From contig JBEVVR010000044.1 in the NCBI GenBank assembly GCA_040507035.1, forward strand, positions 124,001 through 188,000: DNA of 64,000 nucleotides. The letters are read 5' to 3'. Position 1 is the stretch's first letter; each line of letters opens with the position of its first letter. A program made the translations under genes and the position numbers. The notes below the pieces were generated by a model. It did no database searches and was not told where the DNA came from. It saw only the letters and a program-made list of their open reading frames with translations. Positions 52,201 to 60,058 of the stretch are shown here, piece after piece. Source of the DNA: Thiodiazotropha sp040507035 (GTDB lineage: Bacteria; Pseudomonadota; Gammaproteobacteria; Chromatiales; Chromatiaceae).

Positions 52201-52228
52201 ACGATCGTCCCGATCCCGGGACGATCGT
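52201..52228. promoter_or_regulatory. Perfect 12-base-pair stem between ATP-grasp and peptidase genes
   Basis: ACGATCGTCCCG pairs perfectly with CGGGACGATCGT around a four-base loop. No T run follows on either strand, so a simple terminator is unlikely. An operator, an RNA structure or a repeat are options. Confidence 0.5.
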
Positions 52229-52258
52229 CTGAATGCAAGTGTCAAACGACTACAGAGA

Positions 52259-53197
52259 ATGATGCAACAGACCTTCTCGCTGATGGTGCATGGCGGCGCC
52301 GGCGCACTGGATAATGTCAAGGATAACAAAACGGCCCTACGCTATCTGGAGAGTATCCGTACCGTTCTCGAACACGGACGTGAAATTCTCAGCCTGGGCG
52401 GCAGCGCCCTGGAAGCCGTAGAGAGCTGTGCCTCGCAGCTCGAAGATGACCCGGTCTTCAATGCCGGATGCGGTTCCGTACTCAATGAAAGCGGCAAAGT
52501 GGAGATGGATGCGGCGATCATGGATGGCCGCGATCTCTCCGCGGGTGCAGTCGCCGCGGTCAGCAATATCGCCAATCCCGTACAACTGGCCCGCCTGGTA
52601 ATGGCCGAGAGCGAGCATGTGATGCTGATCAGCGAAGGCGCAATGAAGTTTGCCGCCCACTGCGGCATGAAGCTGACGCCGGACCACTACTTTTTCACTC
52701 CCGATCGTATTCAACAACTGGAACAGGCGCGTCTGCAACACCGCATCATGCTCGATCACGATGAGAGTGACGAGGCCTCGGAAGAACAGAAATACGGCAC
52801 CATTGGCGCCGTAGCCCGTGACCTGGAGGGTAACTTGGCGGCGGCGACATCCACCGGTGGCATCGTCAACAAGCGCATCGGACGGGTCGGTGACTCACCG
52901 ATCATCGGTGCAGGAGTGTTTGCCGACAACCAGACATGCGCGGTCTCCACCACGGGATTTGGCGAAGACTTCATGCGTACGGTGCTTGCGAAAACAGTCT
53001 CCGACGCCATGGAGTTCCTCAACTGCGACGCCAAGGGTGGGGTGGAGTATGGCATCCAATACCTGCTGCGCAAGGTCAAGGGCAGAGGGGGTATGATCGT
53101 CATCGACCAGCAAGGCAACTGTGCGGCCGACTACACCACTAAAAAGATGATCCACGGCTGGATAGAGAAGTCGGGACAGAGCCTGGCGAGGTTTTAA
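52259..53197 (+). CDS. Isoaspartyl peptidase / L-asparaginase (Ntn hydrolase)
   Basis: The 312-residue enzyme starts FSLMVHGGAGALD and is cleaved autocatalytically before the nucleophile T181 in KYGTIGAVARDLEGNLAAATSTGG, followed by GDSPIIGAGVFADN, the substrate-binding loop. The family splits isoaspartyl dipeptides, beta-aspartyl peptides and asparagine, including those released from damaged protein or cyanophycin. The start may be either of two adjacent ATG codons. The gene follows the ATP-grasp ligase and ends inside a repeat element. Which substrate it prefers cannot be told. Confidence 0.9.
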   Translation: MMQQTFSLMVHGGAGALDNVKDNKTALRYLESIRTVLEHGREILSLGGSALEAVESCASQLEDDPVFNAGCGSVLNESGKVEMDAAIMDGRDLSAGAVAAVSNIANPVQLARLVMAESEHVMLISEGAMKFAAHCGMKLTPDHYFFTPDRIQQLEQARLQHRIMLDHDESDEASEEQKYGTIGAVARDLEGNLAAATSTGGIVNKRIGRVGDSPIIGAGVFADNQTCAVSTTGFGEDFMRTVLAKTVSDAMEFLNCDAKGGVEYGIQYLLRKVKGRGGMIVIDQQGNCAADYTTKKMIHGWIEKSGQSLARF

Positions 53198-53447
53198 GTC
53201 CGCTAATGAACGCAAATGTTTTTGTTTTTTAGATGCGAACAACACGTCCATATGCTGGCGGGGCTATCGCGGCATCCCTGCCGCTGCTACGAAAGAGCTA
53301 CACCAGCCACCTCCGTCCTGCCAGTTTGTTTCGATAGTATAGGAAGCAATGTAGGGTGGGGCCCTGCCCCACCGTGACTCTAGTTCATACAAAAAACGCG
53401 GGAACAAGAAAAACAGCATTTGCTTTTGTTTGCGTTTATTTGCAGAC
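53196..53447. repeat. Inverted-repeat element downstream of the peptidase gene
   Basis: The left end AAGTCCGCTAATGAACGC starts within the peptidase stop codon. The right end at 53418-53447 (ATTTGCTTTTGTTTGCG...) is an inverted relative. A palindrome GGTGGGGC-CCT-GCCCCACC lies at 53355-53373. The family matches 11057-11235. There is no gene in the roughly 390 bases between the peptidase and the small gene at 53590. Confidence 0.7.
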
Positions 53448-53589
53448 CCAACCCTAAATCGAGTCAATCAGCGGTTAAGCGAATGCACTGGCCGGCACTC
53501 AATGATGCAGAGGGGAAGAAAAATCCCATCCTCCCACCTGGTACAATAGACCAGCTTCGCAAAGAAAATCTATGCAGCGGTGCCTTGGT

Positions 53590-53799
53590 TCAGTGCTGCC
53601 GATATCTGGAATCGATCCAGCACTGGGGAAGCGGCTCGCCAGAGGGAAAGAGCATCTGCTCTTTAGCGAATTTCTCCGCATCTTGCATCTCTTCTCCCGC
53701 ATGGAACCGACCTATGATCTCCGGGTGATTAGGATTGAAAAGGTCTCCCAAACTAAGCACTTCAACCAATTTTTCACTGCTTTTTTGCATCAGAAACAT
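53590..53799 (-). CDS. Small conserved protein of unknown function
   Basis: The 69-residue protein has a perfect Shine-Dalgarno (AAGGAGG, six bases before the ATG at 53799), so it is very likely expressed. The sequence (KLVEVLSLGDLFNPNHPEIIGRFHAGEEMQD) followed by FPSGEPLPQCWID has the conserved look of a short protein family I recall from Chromatiales-like genomes, without a known function. No transmembrane helix or signal peptide. It is enclosed by copies of the GTCCGCAAATGAACGC repeat. Confidence 0.7.
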   Translation of the reverse strand: MFLMQKSSEKLVEVLSLGDLFNPNHPEIIGRFHAGEEMQDAEKFAKEQMLFPSGEPLPQCWIDSRYRQH

Positions 53800-53918
53800 C
53801 GACAGCCTCCTTATTGGCAGGGGCGTTTAAAAACTGCCCTTTATATTATAATTATGGTTTAGCAAGGACGATTTTCAACGCTGCCGAGAGTGGGGTGTAT
53901 GTCAGTAGTAAAGCACTT

Positions 53919-53950
53919 AATTTGCATTTATTCGCGTTCATTTGCGGACT
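53919..53950 (-). repeat. Third terminal-repeat unit of the GTCCGC family
   Basis: AATTTGCATTTATTCGCG followed by TTCATTTGCGGACT is the right-hand end unit of the element family seen at 11204 and 53418. With the unit at 53196 it could bound a larger composite (53196-53950) that encloses the small gene. Confidence 0.65.
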
Positions 53951-53988
53951 AAAAAAACATTTGCGCCTTGCTTGGCTGATGCCGATCG

Positions 53989-55581
53989 TCAGAGCTCCCG
54001 GGTTGCGAGAAATTCGATCTCCGGCCAACGCTCGATAGCGAGATCGAGATTGACCCGGGTAGGCGCCAGGTAGACCAGTTGATCATCCCCATCCAACGCC
54101 AGGTTCTCATGGGCCTTCTCTTTGAAGCGCTCCAGCATCTTTGAATCGGAACACTGAATCCAGCGGGTGGTTGCCACATTCACCGTCTCCACGATCGCCT
54201 CGACCTTATACTCATGCTTGAGGCGTTCCACCGCCACATCGAACTGCAATATTCCCACCGCACCCAGAATCAGGTCATTGTTTTTCATTGGCCTGAAGAC
54301 CTGGGTGGCACCCTCCTCACAGAGCTGCAGGACTCCCTTGAGGAGTGCCTTCTGTTTCAGCGGATCCTTCAACACCACGCGCCGAAACAGCTCCGGGGCA
54401 AAATAGGGGATGCCCTCATATTTCAACACCTCACCCTCGGTGAAGGTGTCGCCAATCTGGATGGTGCCGTGGTTGTGCAGGCCGATGATATCCCCGGGCC
54501 ATGCCTCCTCCACGTGGCGACGCTCATCGGCCTGGAAGGTGATGGCGTTGCTGATCTGTATGCTCTTGCCGATGCGCACATGGCGCATCTTCATGCCTTT
54601 GCGATAACTCCCGGAGCAGACCCGCAGGAAGGCGACACGATCCCGATGCTGCGGATCCATATTGGCCTGAATCTTAAAGATAAAACCACTGAACTTGGAC
54701 TCGGAGGGTTCCACCAAACGCTGCTGGGTGGTGCGTGAAAGGGGACCCGGCGCATATTCGACAAAGGCATCGAGCAACTCCTTGACGCCAAAGTTATTGA
54801 TCGCCGAACCGAAAAATACCGGGGTCAGCTCACCCTTGGCATAGGCCTCCAGATCGAGTTCGTGGCTTGCACCGCGCACCAGTTCGATCTCTTCACGCAG
54901 TTCTGCGGCCTGATCACCTATCAGATCATCCAGCTTGGGATTGTCGATGCCTTCAATGATCTCTCCCACCTGGATCTTGCCACCATGGGTGGCGCTGAAA
55001 AGATGGGTGGTATCGCTACGCAGGTCGTAGACCCCCTTGAGGCGCTTGCCCATGCCGATGGGCCAGGAGACCGGGGCGCACTTGATCTTCAAGACATCCT
55101 CGATCTCATCCAGGATCTCCAACGGATCGCGGCCCTCGCGATCGAGCTTGTTGACGAAGGTGAGAATCGGAGTATCGCGCAGGCGGCAGACATCCATCAG
55201 TTTTATGGTCCGCTCCTCCACGCCCTTTGCCACGTCTATCACCATCAACGCGGAATCCACGGCGGTCAGGGTACGATAGGTATCCTCGGAAAAATCCTCA
55301 TGGCCGGGGGTATCGAGCAGGTTGACGATCTCGTCGCGATAGGGAAACTGCATCACCGACGAGGTAACGGAGATACCGCGCTCCTTCTCCATCTCCATCC
55401 AGTCGGAGGTGGCATGGCGTGCGGCCTTGCGCCCCTTGACCGTCCCTGCCATCTGGATTGCGCCTCCATAGAGGAGCAGTTTCTCCGTCAAGGTGGTCTT
55501 ACCCGCATCGGGATGCGAGATGATAGCAAAGGTGCGTCTCTTACTGATTTCACTGAGTAAATTGCTATCTGGCAAAACCAT
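53989..55581 (-). CDS. prfC: Peptide chain release factor 3
   Basis: The 530-residue GTPase recycles RF1 and RF2 from the ribosome after termination. The G domain carries SHPDAGKTTLTEKLLLYGG (about 24-42), ERGISVTSSVMQF and DTPGHEDFSEDTYRTL, with NKLD and later domains (FKIQANMDPQHRDRVAFLRVCSG). The start at 55581 has AGGAGA close by. It ends just before the repeat patch. Full-length and intact. Confidence 0.97.
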   Translation of the reverse strand: MVLPDSNLLSEISKRRTFAIISHPDAGKTTLTEKLLLYGGAIQMAGTVKGRKAARHATSDWMEMEKERGISVTSSVMQFPYRDEIVNLLDTPGHEDFSEDTYRTLTAVDSALMVIDVAKGVEERTIKLMDVCRLRDTPILTFVNKLDREGRDPLEILDEIEDVLKIKCAPVSWPIGMGKRLKGVYDLRSDTTHLFSATHGGKIQVGEIIEGIDNPKLDDLIGDQAAELREEIELVRGASHELDLEAYAKGELTPVFFGSAINNFGVKELLDAFVEYAPGPLSRTTQQRLVEPSESKFSGFIFKIQANMDPQHRDRVAFLRVCSGSYRKGMKMRHVRIGKSIQISNAITFQADERRHVEEAWPGDIIGLHNHGTIQIGDTFTEGEVLKYEGIPYFAPELFRRVVLKDPLKQKALLKGVLQLCEEGATQVFRPMKNNDLILGAVGILQFDVAVERLKHEYKVEAIVETVNVATTRWIQCSDSKMLERFKEKAHENLALDGDDQLVYLAPTRVNLDLAIERWPEIEFLATREL

Positions 55582-56099
55582 TCTCCTGATTAGGTATACA
55601 TCGCTAGGTGTACGCTCGCCCCGACACAGGCGTTAAAAAAGCCGGGTATATTAACCTTGAACGGTTTCGATGTCAGGTGAAAGTGGAATTTTGACAAAGA
55701 AACCATAGATTGTGCCATCAAGTCACCGATTTGCCTCCAGCAACCGCTGTGTTTCGACCTCAAAACTGCACCAAGGGATTTGAAATCCCCCATCATTCTT
55801 TGTTTTTTCATGGAGTTACAGCTATTAAGAGAGCCTATACAAAGCATAGAAAAGGCAATTGCTTGATGCTATACCCTACCCTCTAACGGTATAACGCCAT
55901 GCATTGCATATCATGCGAATAGCCGCGAACAGCCGGATTATGAAGAAATTTTCCGACCGCAACTCGACCTCAAAACCATTCTCTAGTTATACTCCTGCCT
56001 TGGCCTCAACGGCTGTATCGACTTGAGCTGGATGCAACCCGAGGATATAGGGAGGCAACTGGTTGAATCCGGTCATAAAATACAGTCTGATATGATTTA
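55582..56099. other. 518-base region before the Mrp-like operon
   Basis: No open reading frame here has a good start or protein-like composition. It should contain the promoters of prfC (leftward) and the antiporter operon (rightward). No riboswitch or terminator is obvious. Confidence 0.6.
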
Positions 56100-56600
56100 A
56101 TGTGCGTTAAGATGATGGTTATCAGTTATACCTCTTTTCTGTTTGCAGTGTGGCTCCTGTTGTCGGGACATCTCGAGCCCCTGATGCTGGGGCTGGGGCT
56201 GGTCTCCGTGCTGTTGACGGTGTTCCTGGTAAAACGCATGACCCTCATCGATCACGAAAGCTACCCGCTCCATCTGTCGTCGAAAATACCCGGTTTCCTG
56301 GTCTTCATCATGCAGGAGATCGTGAAAGCGAACATCGACGTCATCAAGCGGATATTGACCTTCAAGCGCTCCTCGATCAGCCCTCAACTGTTTGCAGTAC
56401 CTGCCTCCCTCAAGTCCGACCTGGGGCAGGTGATCTACGCCAACTCGATTACCTTGACACCGGGCACGGTCAGCGTAGAGCTGGAGCAGGATAAGATCCT
56501 GGTCCACGCCTTGACCAAAGAGGCCGCCGACGAGCTCGCCAGTGGTGAGATGGCCAAATCCATTCCAGACGAAGTTGTTGACGATAATAAGACTGGATAG
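56100..56600 (+). CDS. mrpE: Na+/H+ antiporter subunit MrpE/MnhE
   Basis: The 166-residue protein has the MnhE pattern: two to three N-terminal hydrophobic helices (FLFAVWLLLSGHLEPLMLGLGLVSVLLTVFLV) followed by a hydrophilic domain with VVQYANSITLTPGTVSVE-type residues (LGQVIYANSITLTPGTVSVELEQDKILVHAL). Small MrpE subunits are needed for assembly of the complex. The start is not well fixed (ATG at 56100, or at 56112). First gene of a ten-gene unit whose members overlap or nearly abut. Confidence 0.9.
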   Translation: MCVKMMVISYTSFLFAVWLLLSGHLEPLMLGLGLVSVLLTVFLVKRMTLIDHESYPLHLSSKIPGFLVFIMQEIVKANIDVIKRILTFKRSSISPQLFAVPASLKSDLGQVIYANSITLTPGTVSVELEQDKILVHALTKEAADELASGEMAKSIPDEVVDDNKTG

Positions 56601-56921
56601 ATGCCCCTAGAAGCCCACCCAATGTTGCTGGCCGCGTCCGTGGCGATCCTGGTCACCCTTGCGCTGGCACTGGCCCGCGCCCTCCTCGGACCCACCATCT
56701 ACGACCGCATCGCCGCGATCAATATGTTCGGCACCAAGACCGTGCTGCTGATCGCCGTACTGGCCTTTGTATCCGGCCGCATGGACCTGCTGGACATCGC
56801 CCTGGTCTACGCCCTGATCAATTTCATCGGTATCATCGCCGTATTGCGACTGGTTGCCCATGGGGAATTCCACTCTTCCGCGGGGGAGAACACCGAGTCG
56901 GCGGAGGCGGAGGGGAAATGA
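56601..56921 (+). CDS. mrpF: Na+/H+ antiporter subunit MrpF
   Basis: The 106-residue three-helix membrane protein has LARALLGPTIYDRIAAINMFGTKTVLLIAVLAFVSGR, the MrpF/MnhF signature, and a polar Ser/Glu-rich tail. It follows mrpE directly (no gap) and overlaps mrpG by four bases (ATGA). In Mrp complexes it packs with subunits E and G. Confidence 0.92.
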   Translation: MPLEAHPMLLAASVAILVTLALALARALLGPTIYDRIAAINMFGTKTVLLIAVLAFVSGRMDLLDIALVYALINFIGIIAVLRLVAHGEFHSSAGENTESAEAEGK

Positions 56922-57247
56922 TCATCGATACCCTGAGCTGGATCTGTCTGATCGGCGGCAGCCTGGTGGGCATCATCGGTGGCATCGGCATCCATCTGTT
57001 CCCCGATTTCTACAGCCGCCAGCACGCAACCGGGATAACCGATACCCTGTGTGCCCTGTTGATCCTGCTCGGCCTGGGCCTGCAGGCCGGCCTGACCCTG
57101 GCCGCCTTCAAACTGGCCCTGGTGTTTATGCTGCTGTTCATTACCAGTCCCACGGCCTCCCACGCACTGGCCAACGCCGCAATGCACAGTGGTCTCAAGC
57201 CACTGTTGGCAGACAACGACAGACTCACGGGGAAGCCTCTTGATTGA
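56918..57247 (+). CDS. mrpG: Na+/H+ antiporter subunit MrpG
   Basis: The 109-residue membrane protein shows LIGGSLVGIIGGIGIHLFPDFYSRQHATGITDTL, the MnhG signature, and three helices. It ends at 57247, within the start region of the next gene. Order E-F-G as in the group of Mrp operons where these three lead. Confidence 0.92.
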   Translation: MIIDTLSWICLIGGSLVGIIGGIGIHLFPDFYSRQHATGITDTLCALLILLGLGLQAGLTLAAFKLALVFMLLFITSPTASHALANAAMHSGLKPLLADNDRLTGKPLD

Positions 57248-57818
57248 AGTCATCATCAATCTGACCCTGCTGGCGTTTCTGGCAATAACGGCGGTAGCCA
57301 TCGTGCGCCTGTCGAACCTGTTCGCCATCATCATGATGTACGGCATGTTCAGCTTTCTCTCGGCGCTCTTGTTCATCGTCATGGATGCAGTCGATGTGGC
57401 CTTTACCGAAGCCGCTGTGGGGGCAGGTATCTCCACCGTGCTGATGCTGGCCACAATCGCACTCACCAAGGACCAGGAAGAGAAACGCCACACCGGCGGC
57501 CACAGCCCCTGGCTACCCTTGGCAGTGGTCTTGGTGACCGGTTCGGCGCTGGTTTATGGCACCCTGGATATCCCCGCGTTCGGTGATCCCAAGGCGCCTG
57601 CCCAAACCCATGTCTCTCCCTACTATATTGAAAAGTCGATTCCGCAAACCGGTATCCAGAATATCGTCACCTCCGTGCTGGCAAGCTATCGCGGGTTTGA
57701 CACCCTCGGAGAGGTCACTGTTGTCTTTACCGCCGGTGTTGCCGTCATGCTGCTGATCGGCAGCAGACGTAAAGCGGGCAAGGGTGAAAAACAGGAGCAA
57801 GAGCATGATGACGCGTAA
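57240..57818 (+). CDS. DUF4040 / MbhE-like subunit (MrpA C-terminal equivalent)
   Basis: I start at the TTG at 57240 (GGGGAAG five bases upstream), giving 192 residues, because it overlaps mrpG by only eight bases. The frame continues back to a GTG at 57189, but a much longer overlap would result. The first half is DUF4040 (AVAIVRLSNLFAIIMMYGMFSFLSALLFIVMDAVDVAFTEAAVGAGI), the second half is MbhE-like (YRGFDTLGEVTVVFTAGVAVML). In canonical Mrp these two parts are the C-terminus of MrpA, so the locus has a split MrpA. Confidence 0.85.
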   Translation: MIEVIINLTLLAFLAITAVAIVRLSNLFAIIMMYGMFSFLSALLFIVMDAVDVAFTEAAVGAGISTVLMLATIALTKDQEEKRHTGGHSPWLPLAVVLVTGSALVYGTLDIPAFGDPKAPAQTHVSPYYIEKSIPQTGIQNIVTSVLASYRGFDTLGEVTVVFTAGVAVMLLIGSRRKAGKGEKQEQEHDDA

Positions 57819-58227
57819 CCCTATCCTCAGGGTTGTCTCCAAATCCCTGATCCCGCTGATCGTCATCTTTGCCTTATATGTACAGTTTCATGGTGATTTC
57901 GGGCCTGGCGGCGGCTTTCAGGCCGGTGTCATTCTGAGCGCGGCGATTATTCTCTATGCGGTGGTGTTCGGGCTGGATGCCGCTGAACGGGTTATTCCAC
58001 AACCGATTTTACGATTCCTCGCCAGTCTCGGGGTGGTCATCTATGCGGGTGTGGGAGTCGTGGCGATGTTTTTCGGCGGTAACTATCTCAACTACTCGGT
58101 ACTCGCCAATACCCAGGTTGCAGGTCAGCATATCGGTATCCTGCTGGTCGAACTTGGCGTGGGCATCACCGTATTCTCGGTCATGTTGATCATCTATTTC
58201 GCTTTCGCAGGCAGGAACAAGCCATGA
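57805..58227 (+). CDS. mrpB: Na+/H+ antiporter subunit MrpB
   Basis: I place the start at 57805 (GGAG seven bases before the ATG); it overlaps the previous gene by 14 bases. The 140-residue protein has IPLIVIFALYVQFHGDFGPGGGFQAGVILSAAIILYA, the MnhB signature, and four helices. It belongs to the middle of the operon. Confidence 0.92.
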   Translation: MMTRNPILRVVSKSLIPLIVIFALYVQFHGDFGPGGGFQAGVILSAAIILYAVVFGLDAAERVIPQPILRFLASLGVVIYAGVGVVAMFFGGNYLNYSVLANTQVAGQHIGILLVELGVGITVFSVMLIIYFAFAGRNKP

Positions 58228-58583
58228 TGGAATTCATCATCGGCCACTATAACTACTGGGTTGCCATCTTTTTGATGATGGTGGGTTTTTACACCATCAT
58301 CAGCCATGGCAATCTGGTGAAGAAAATCATCGGCCTGAACATTTTTCAGGTGTCGGTGTTCATTCTCTATATCAGTATGAGTACGGTTCACGGGGGCTCG
58401 GCGCCGATAATTACCGAAGGCGTCAAAGTCTATTCCAACCCCCTGCCCCATGTATTGATTCTTACCGCAATCGTGGTCGGTGTTGCAACCACCGCTCTCG
58501 GTCTGGCGCTGGTTGTCAGGATCAAAGAAGCCTACGGCACCATCGAGGAAGACGAGATTCACCAAATGGATCATTCGTTGTGA
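58224..58583 (+). CDS. mrpC: Na+/H+ antiporter subunit MrpC (NuoK-like)
   Basis: The 119-residue NuoK-like protein has three helices and the segment GLNIFQVSVFILYISMS, typical of MrpC/MnhC, plus PLPHVLILTAIVVGVATTALGLALVVR. It overlaps mrpB by four bases. The charged C-terminus (RIKEAYGTIEEDEIHQMD) is on the inner side. Confidence 0.93.
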   Translation: MMEFIIGHYNYWVAIFLMMVGFYTIISHGNLVKKIIGLNIFQVSVFILYISMSTVHGGSAPIITEGVKVYSNPLPHVLILTAIVVGVATTALGLALVVRIKEAYGTIEEDEIHQMDHSL

Positions 58584-60058
58584 TACAGGGCCACTTGAGT
58601 CTTCTGCTCGTCGTCATCCCTCTGATTGCGGCGCCAATTACCGCACTTCTGCCGCGGGGGCGACTGCCGTGGATGGCCACGCTGACGGTAGCCTGGATCT
58701 GCGCCATGCTTGCCGGCATCCAACTGCTGGCGGTTGTCGATGGCGGCGTCATCAGTTACGAACTGGGCGGATGGGCGCCGCCCTGGGGGATTGAATACCG
58801 TATCGATGCCCTGAATGCCTTCATGGCATTGATCGTTTCCGTTATCGGGGCGATCACCCTGCCCTATGCCTTGCTGAGTGTGGAAAAAGAGATACCCGGG
58901 CAACAGATTCCACTGTTTTACAGCGCCTTTCTGCTATGCCTGGCCGGCCTGCTCGGCATTACCCAGACCGGCGATATCTTCAACCTGTTCGTGTTTCTGG
59001 AGATCTCCTCCCTCTCCTCCTATGCACTGATCAGCTTGGGACAGAAGCGTCAGGCCCTGACTTCGGCCTATCAGTACCTGATCATGGGAACCATCGGCGC
59101 CACCTTCTTCCTGATTGGCGTGGGTCTGATCTATTCGGAAACCGGCACCCTGAATATGATGGATCTTGCGGCACGCCTGCCGGAAGTATCCGCACTGAAA
59201 ACCACCCATACCGGTTTTGCCTTCATCATGATCGGCTTCGCCCTCAAGCTGGCCCTGTTTCCGCTGCACCTGTGGCTGCCTAACGCCTACACCTACGCCC
59301 CGACGGTGATCACGGTGTTTCTTGCCGCCACCGCAACCAAGGTGGCCCTCTATGTGATGCTGCGCGTGTTGTTTACCGTGTTTCCCACCAGCTTCGTCTC
59401 CGCCGCCCCCACCAACGACCTGTTCGTACTCTCCGGCCTTGCCGGTATCATCATTGCCTCCATCTATGCGGTTTACCAGACCGATGTGAAGCGACTTTTA
59501 GCCTACTCCAGTGTGGCGCAAATCGGTTATATGGCACTGGGCATCGGCCTCGCCTCCGCCCTGGGCGTCACCGCCTCCATTGTCCACCTCTTCAATCACG
59601 CACTGATGAAAGGCGCCCTGTTCATGGCCATCGGTGCACTGATCTTCCGCGTGGGCACATGCAGTCTGGAGAAACTCCGGGGGCTCGGACGCCAAATGCC
59701 CTGGACCTTCGGTGCCATCGTGCTCGGCGGCCTGAGCCTGATCGGTGTACCTGGAACGGCCGGATTCATCAGTAAATGGTACCTGGTGACGGCGGCACTC
59801 GAACAACAGGCATGGCTGCTGATCGCTGTGATCCTGATTGGCTCCCTGATTGCGGTCGTCTATGTGGGAAAAGTCGTCGAGACGCTCTACTTCAAACCCA
59901 CATCTGAGAACAATCTGATTATCAAAGAGGCGCCGATACTGCTGCTGGTGCCGACCTGGTTACTGGTCTTTGCCAACATCTATTTCGGTCTGGATACGGA
60001 TCTCTCCCTGGGAATGGCTGAACGTGCCGTGCAGGCGTTGGGAGTAGCCACAAGATGA
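58580..60058 (+). CDS. mrpD: Na+/H+ antiporter subunit MrpD (NuoN/M-like proton channel)
   Basis: The 492-residue protein begins at a GTG (58580) overlapping mrpC. It has about 14 helices and the antiporter-like core: a helix with an acidic residue (DIFNLFVFLEISSLSSYAL) and FALKLALFPLHLWLPNAYTYAPT with lysine-bearing helix, and SVAQIGYMALGIG. It belongs to the proton-conducting family shared by Mrp and complex I. Judged by sequence it is the first of three large subunits in this locus. Confidence 0.93.
   Translation: MIQGHLSLLLVVIPLIAAPITALLPRGRLPWMATLTVAWICAMLAGIQLLAVVDGGVISYELGGWAPPWGIEYRIDALNAFMALIVSVIGAITLPYALLSVEKEIPGQQIPLFYSAFLLCLAGLLGITQTGDIFNLFVFLEISSLSSYALISLGQKRQALTSAYQYLIMGTIGATFFLIGVGLIYSETGTLNMMDLAARLPEVSALKTTHTGFAFIMIGFALKLALFPLHLWLPNAYTYAPTVITVFLAATATKVALYVMLRVLFTVFPTSFVSAAPTNDLFVLSGLAGIIIASIYAVYQTDVKRLLAYSSVAQIGYMALGIGLASALGVTASIVHLFNHALMKGALFMAIGALIFRVGTCSLEKLRGLGRQMPWTFGAIVLGGLSLIGVPGTAGFISKWYLVTAALEQQAWLLIAVILIGSLIAVVYVGKVVETLYFKPTSENNLIIKEAPILLLVPTWLLVFANIYFGLDTDLSLGMAERAVQALGVATR

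Noticed and set aside
53264..53467. 67-residue minus-strand frame in the repeat patch
   Set aside because: Consists of repeat and palindrome sequence; no binding site.
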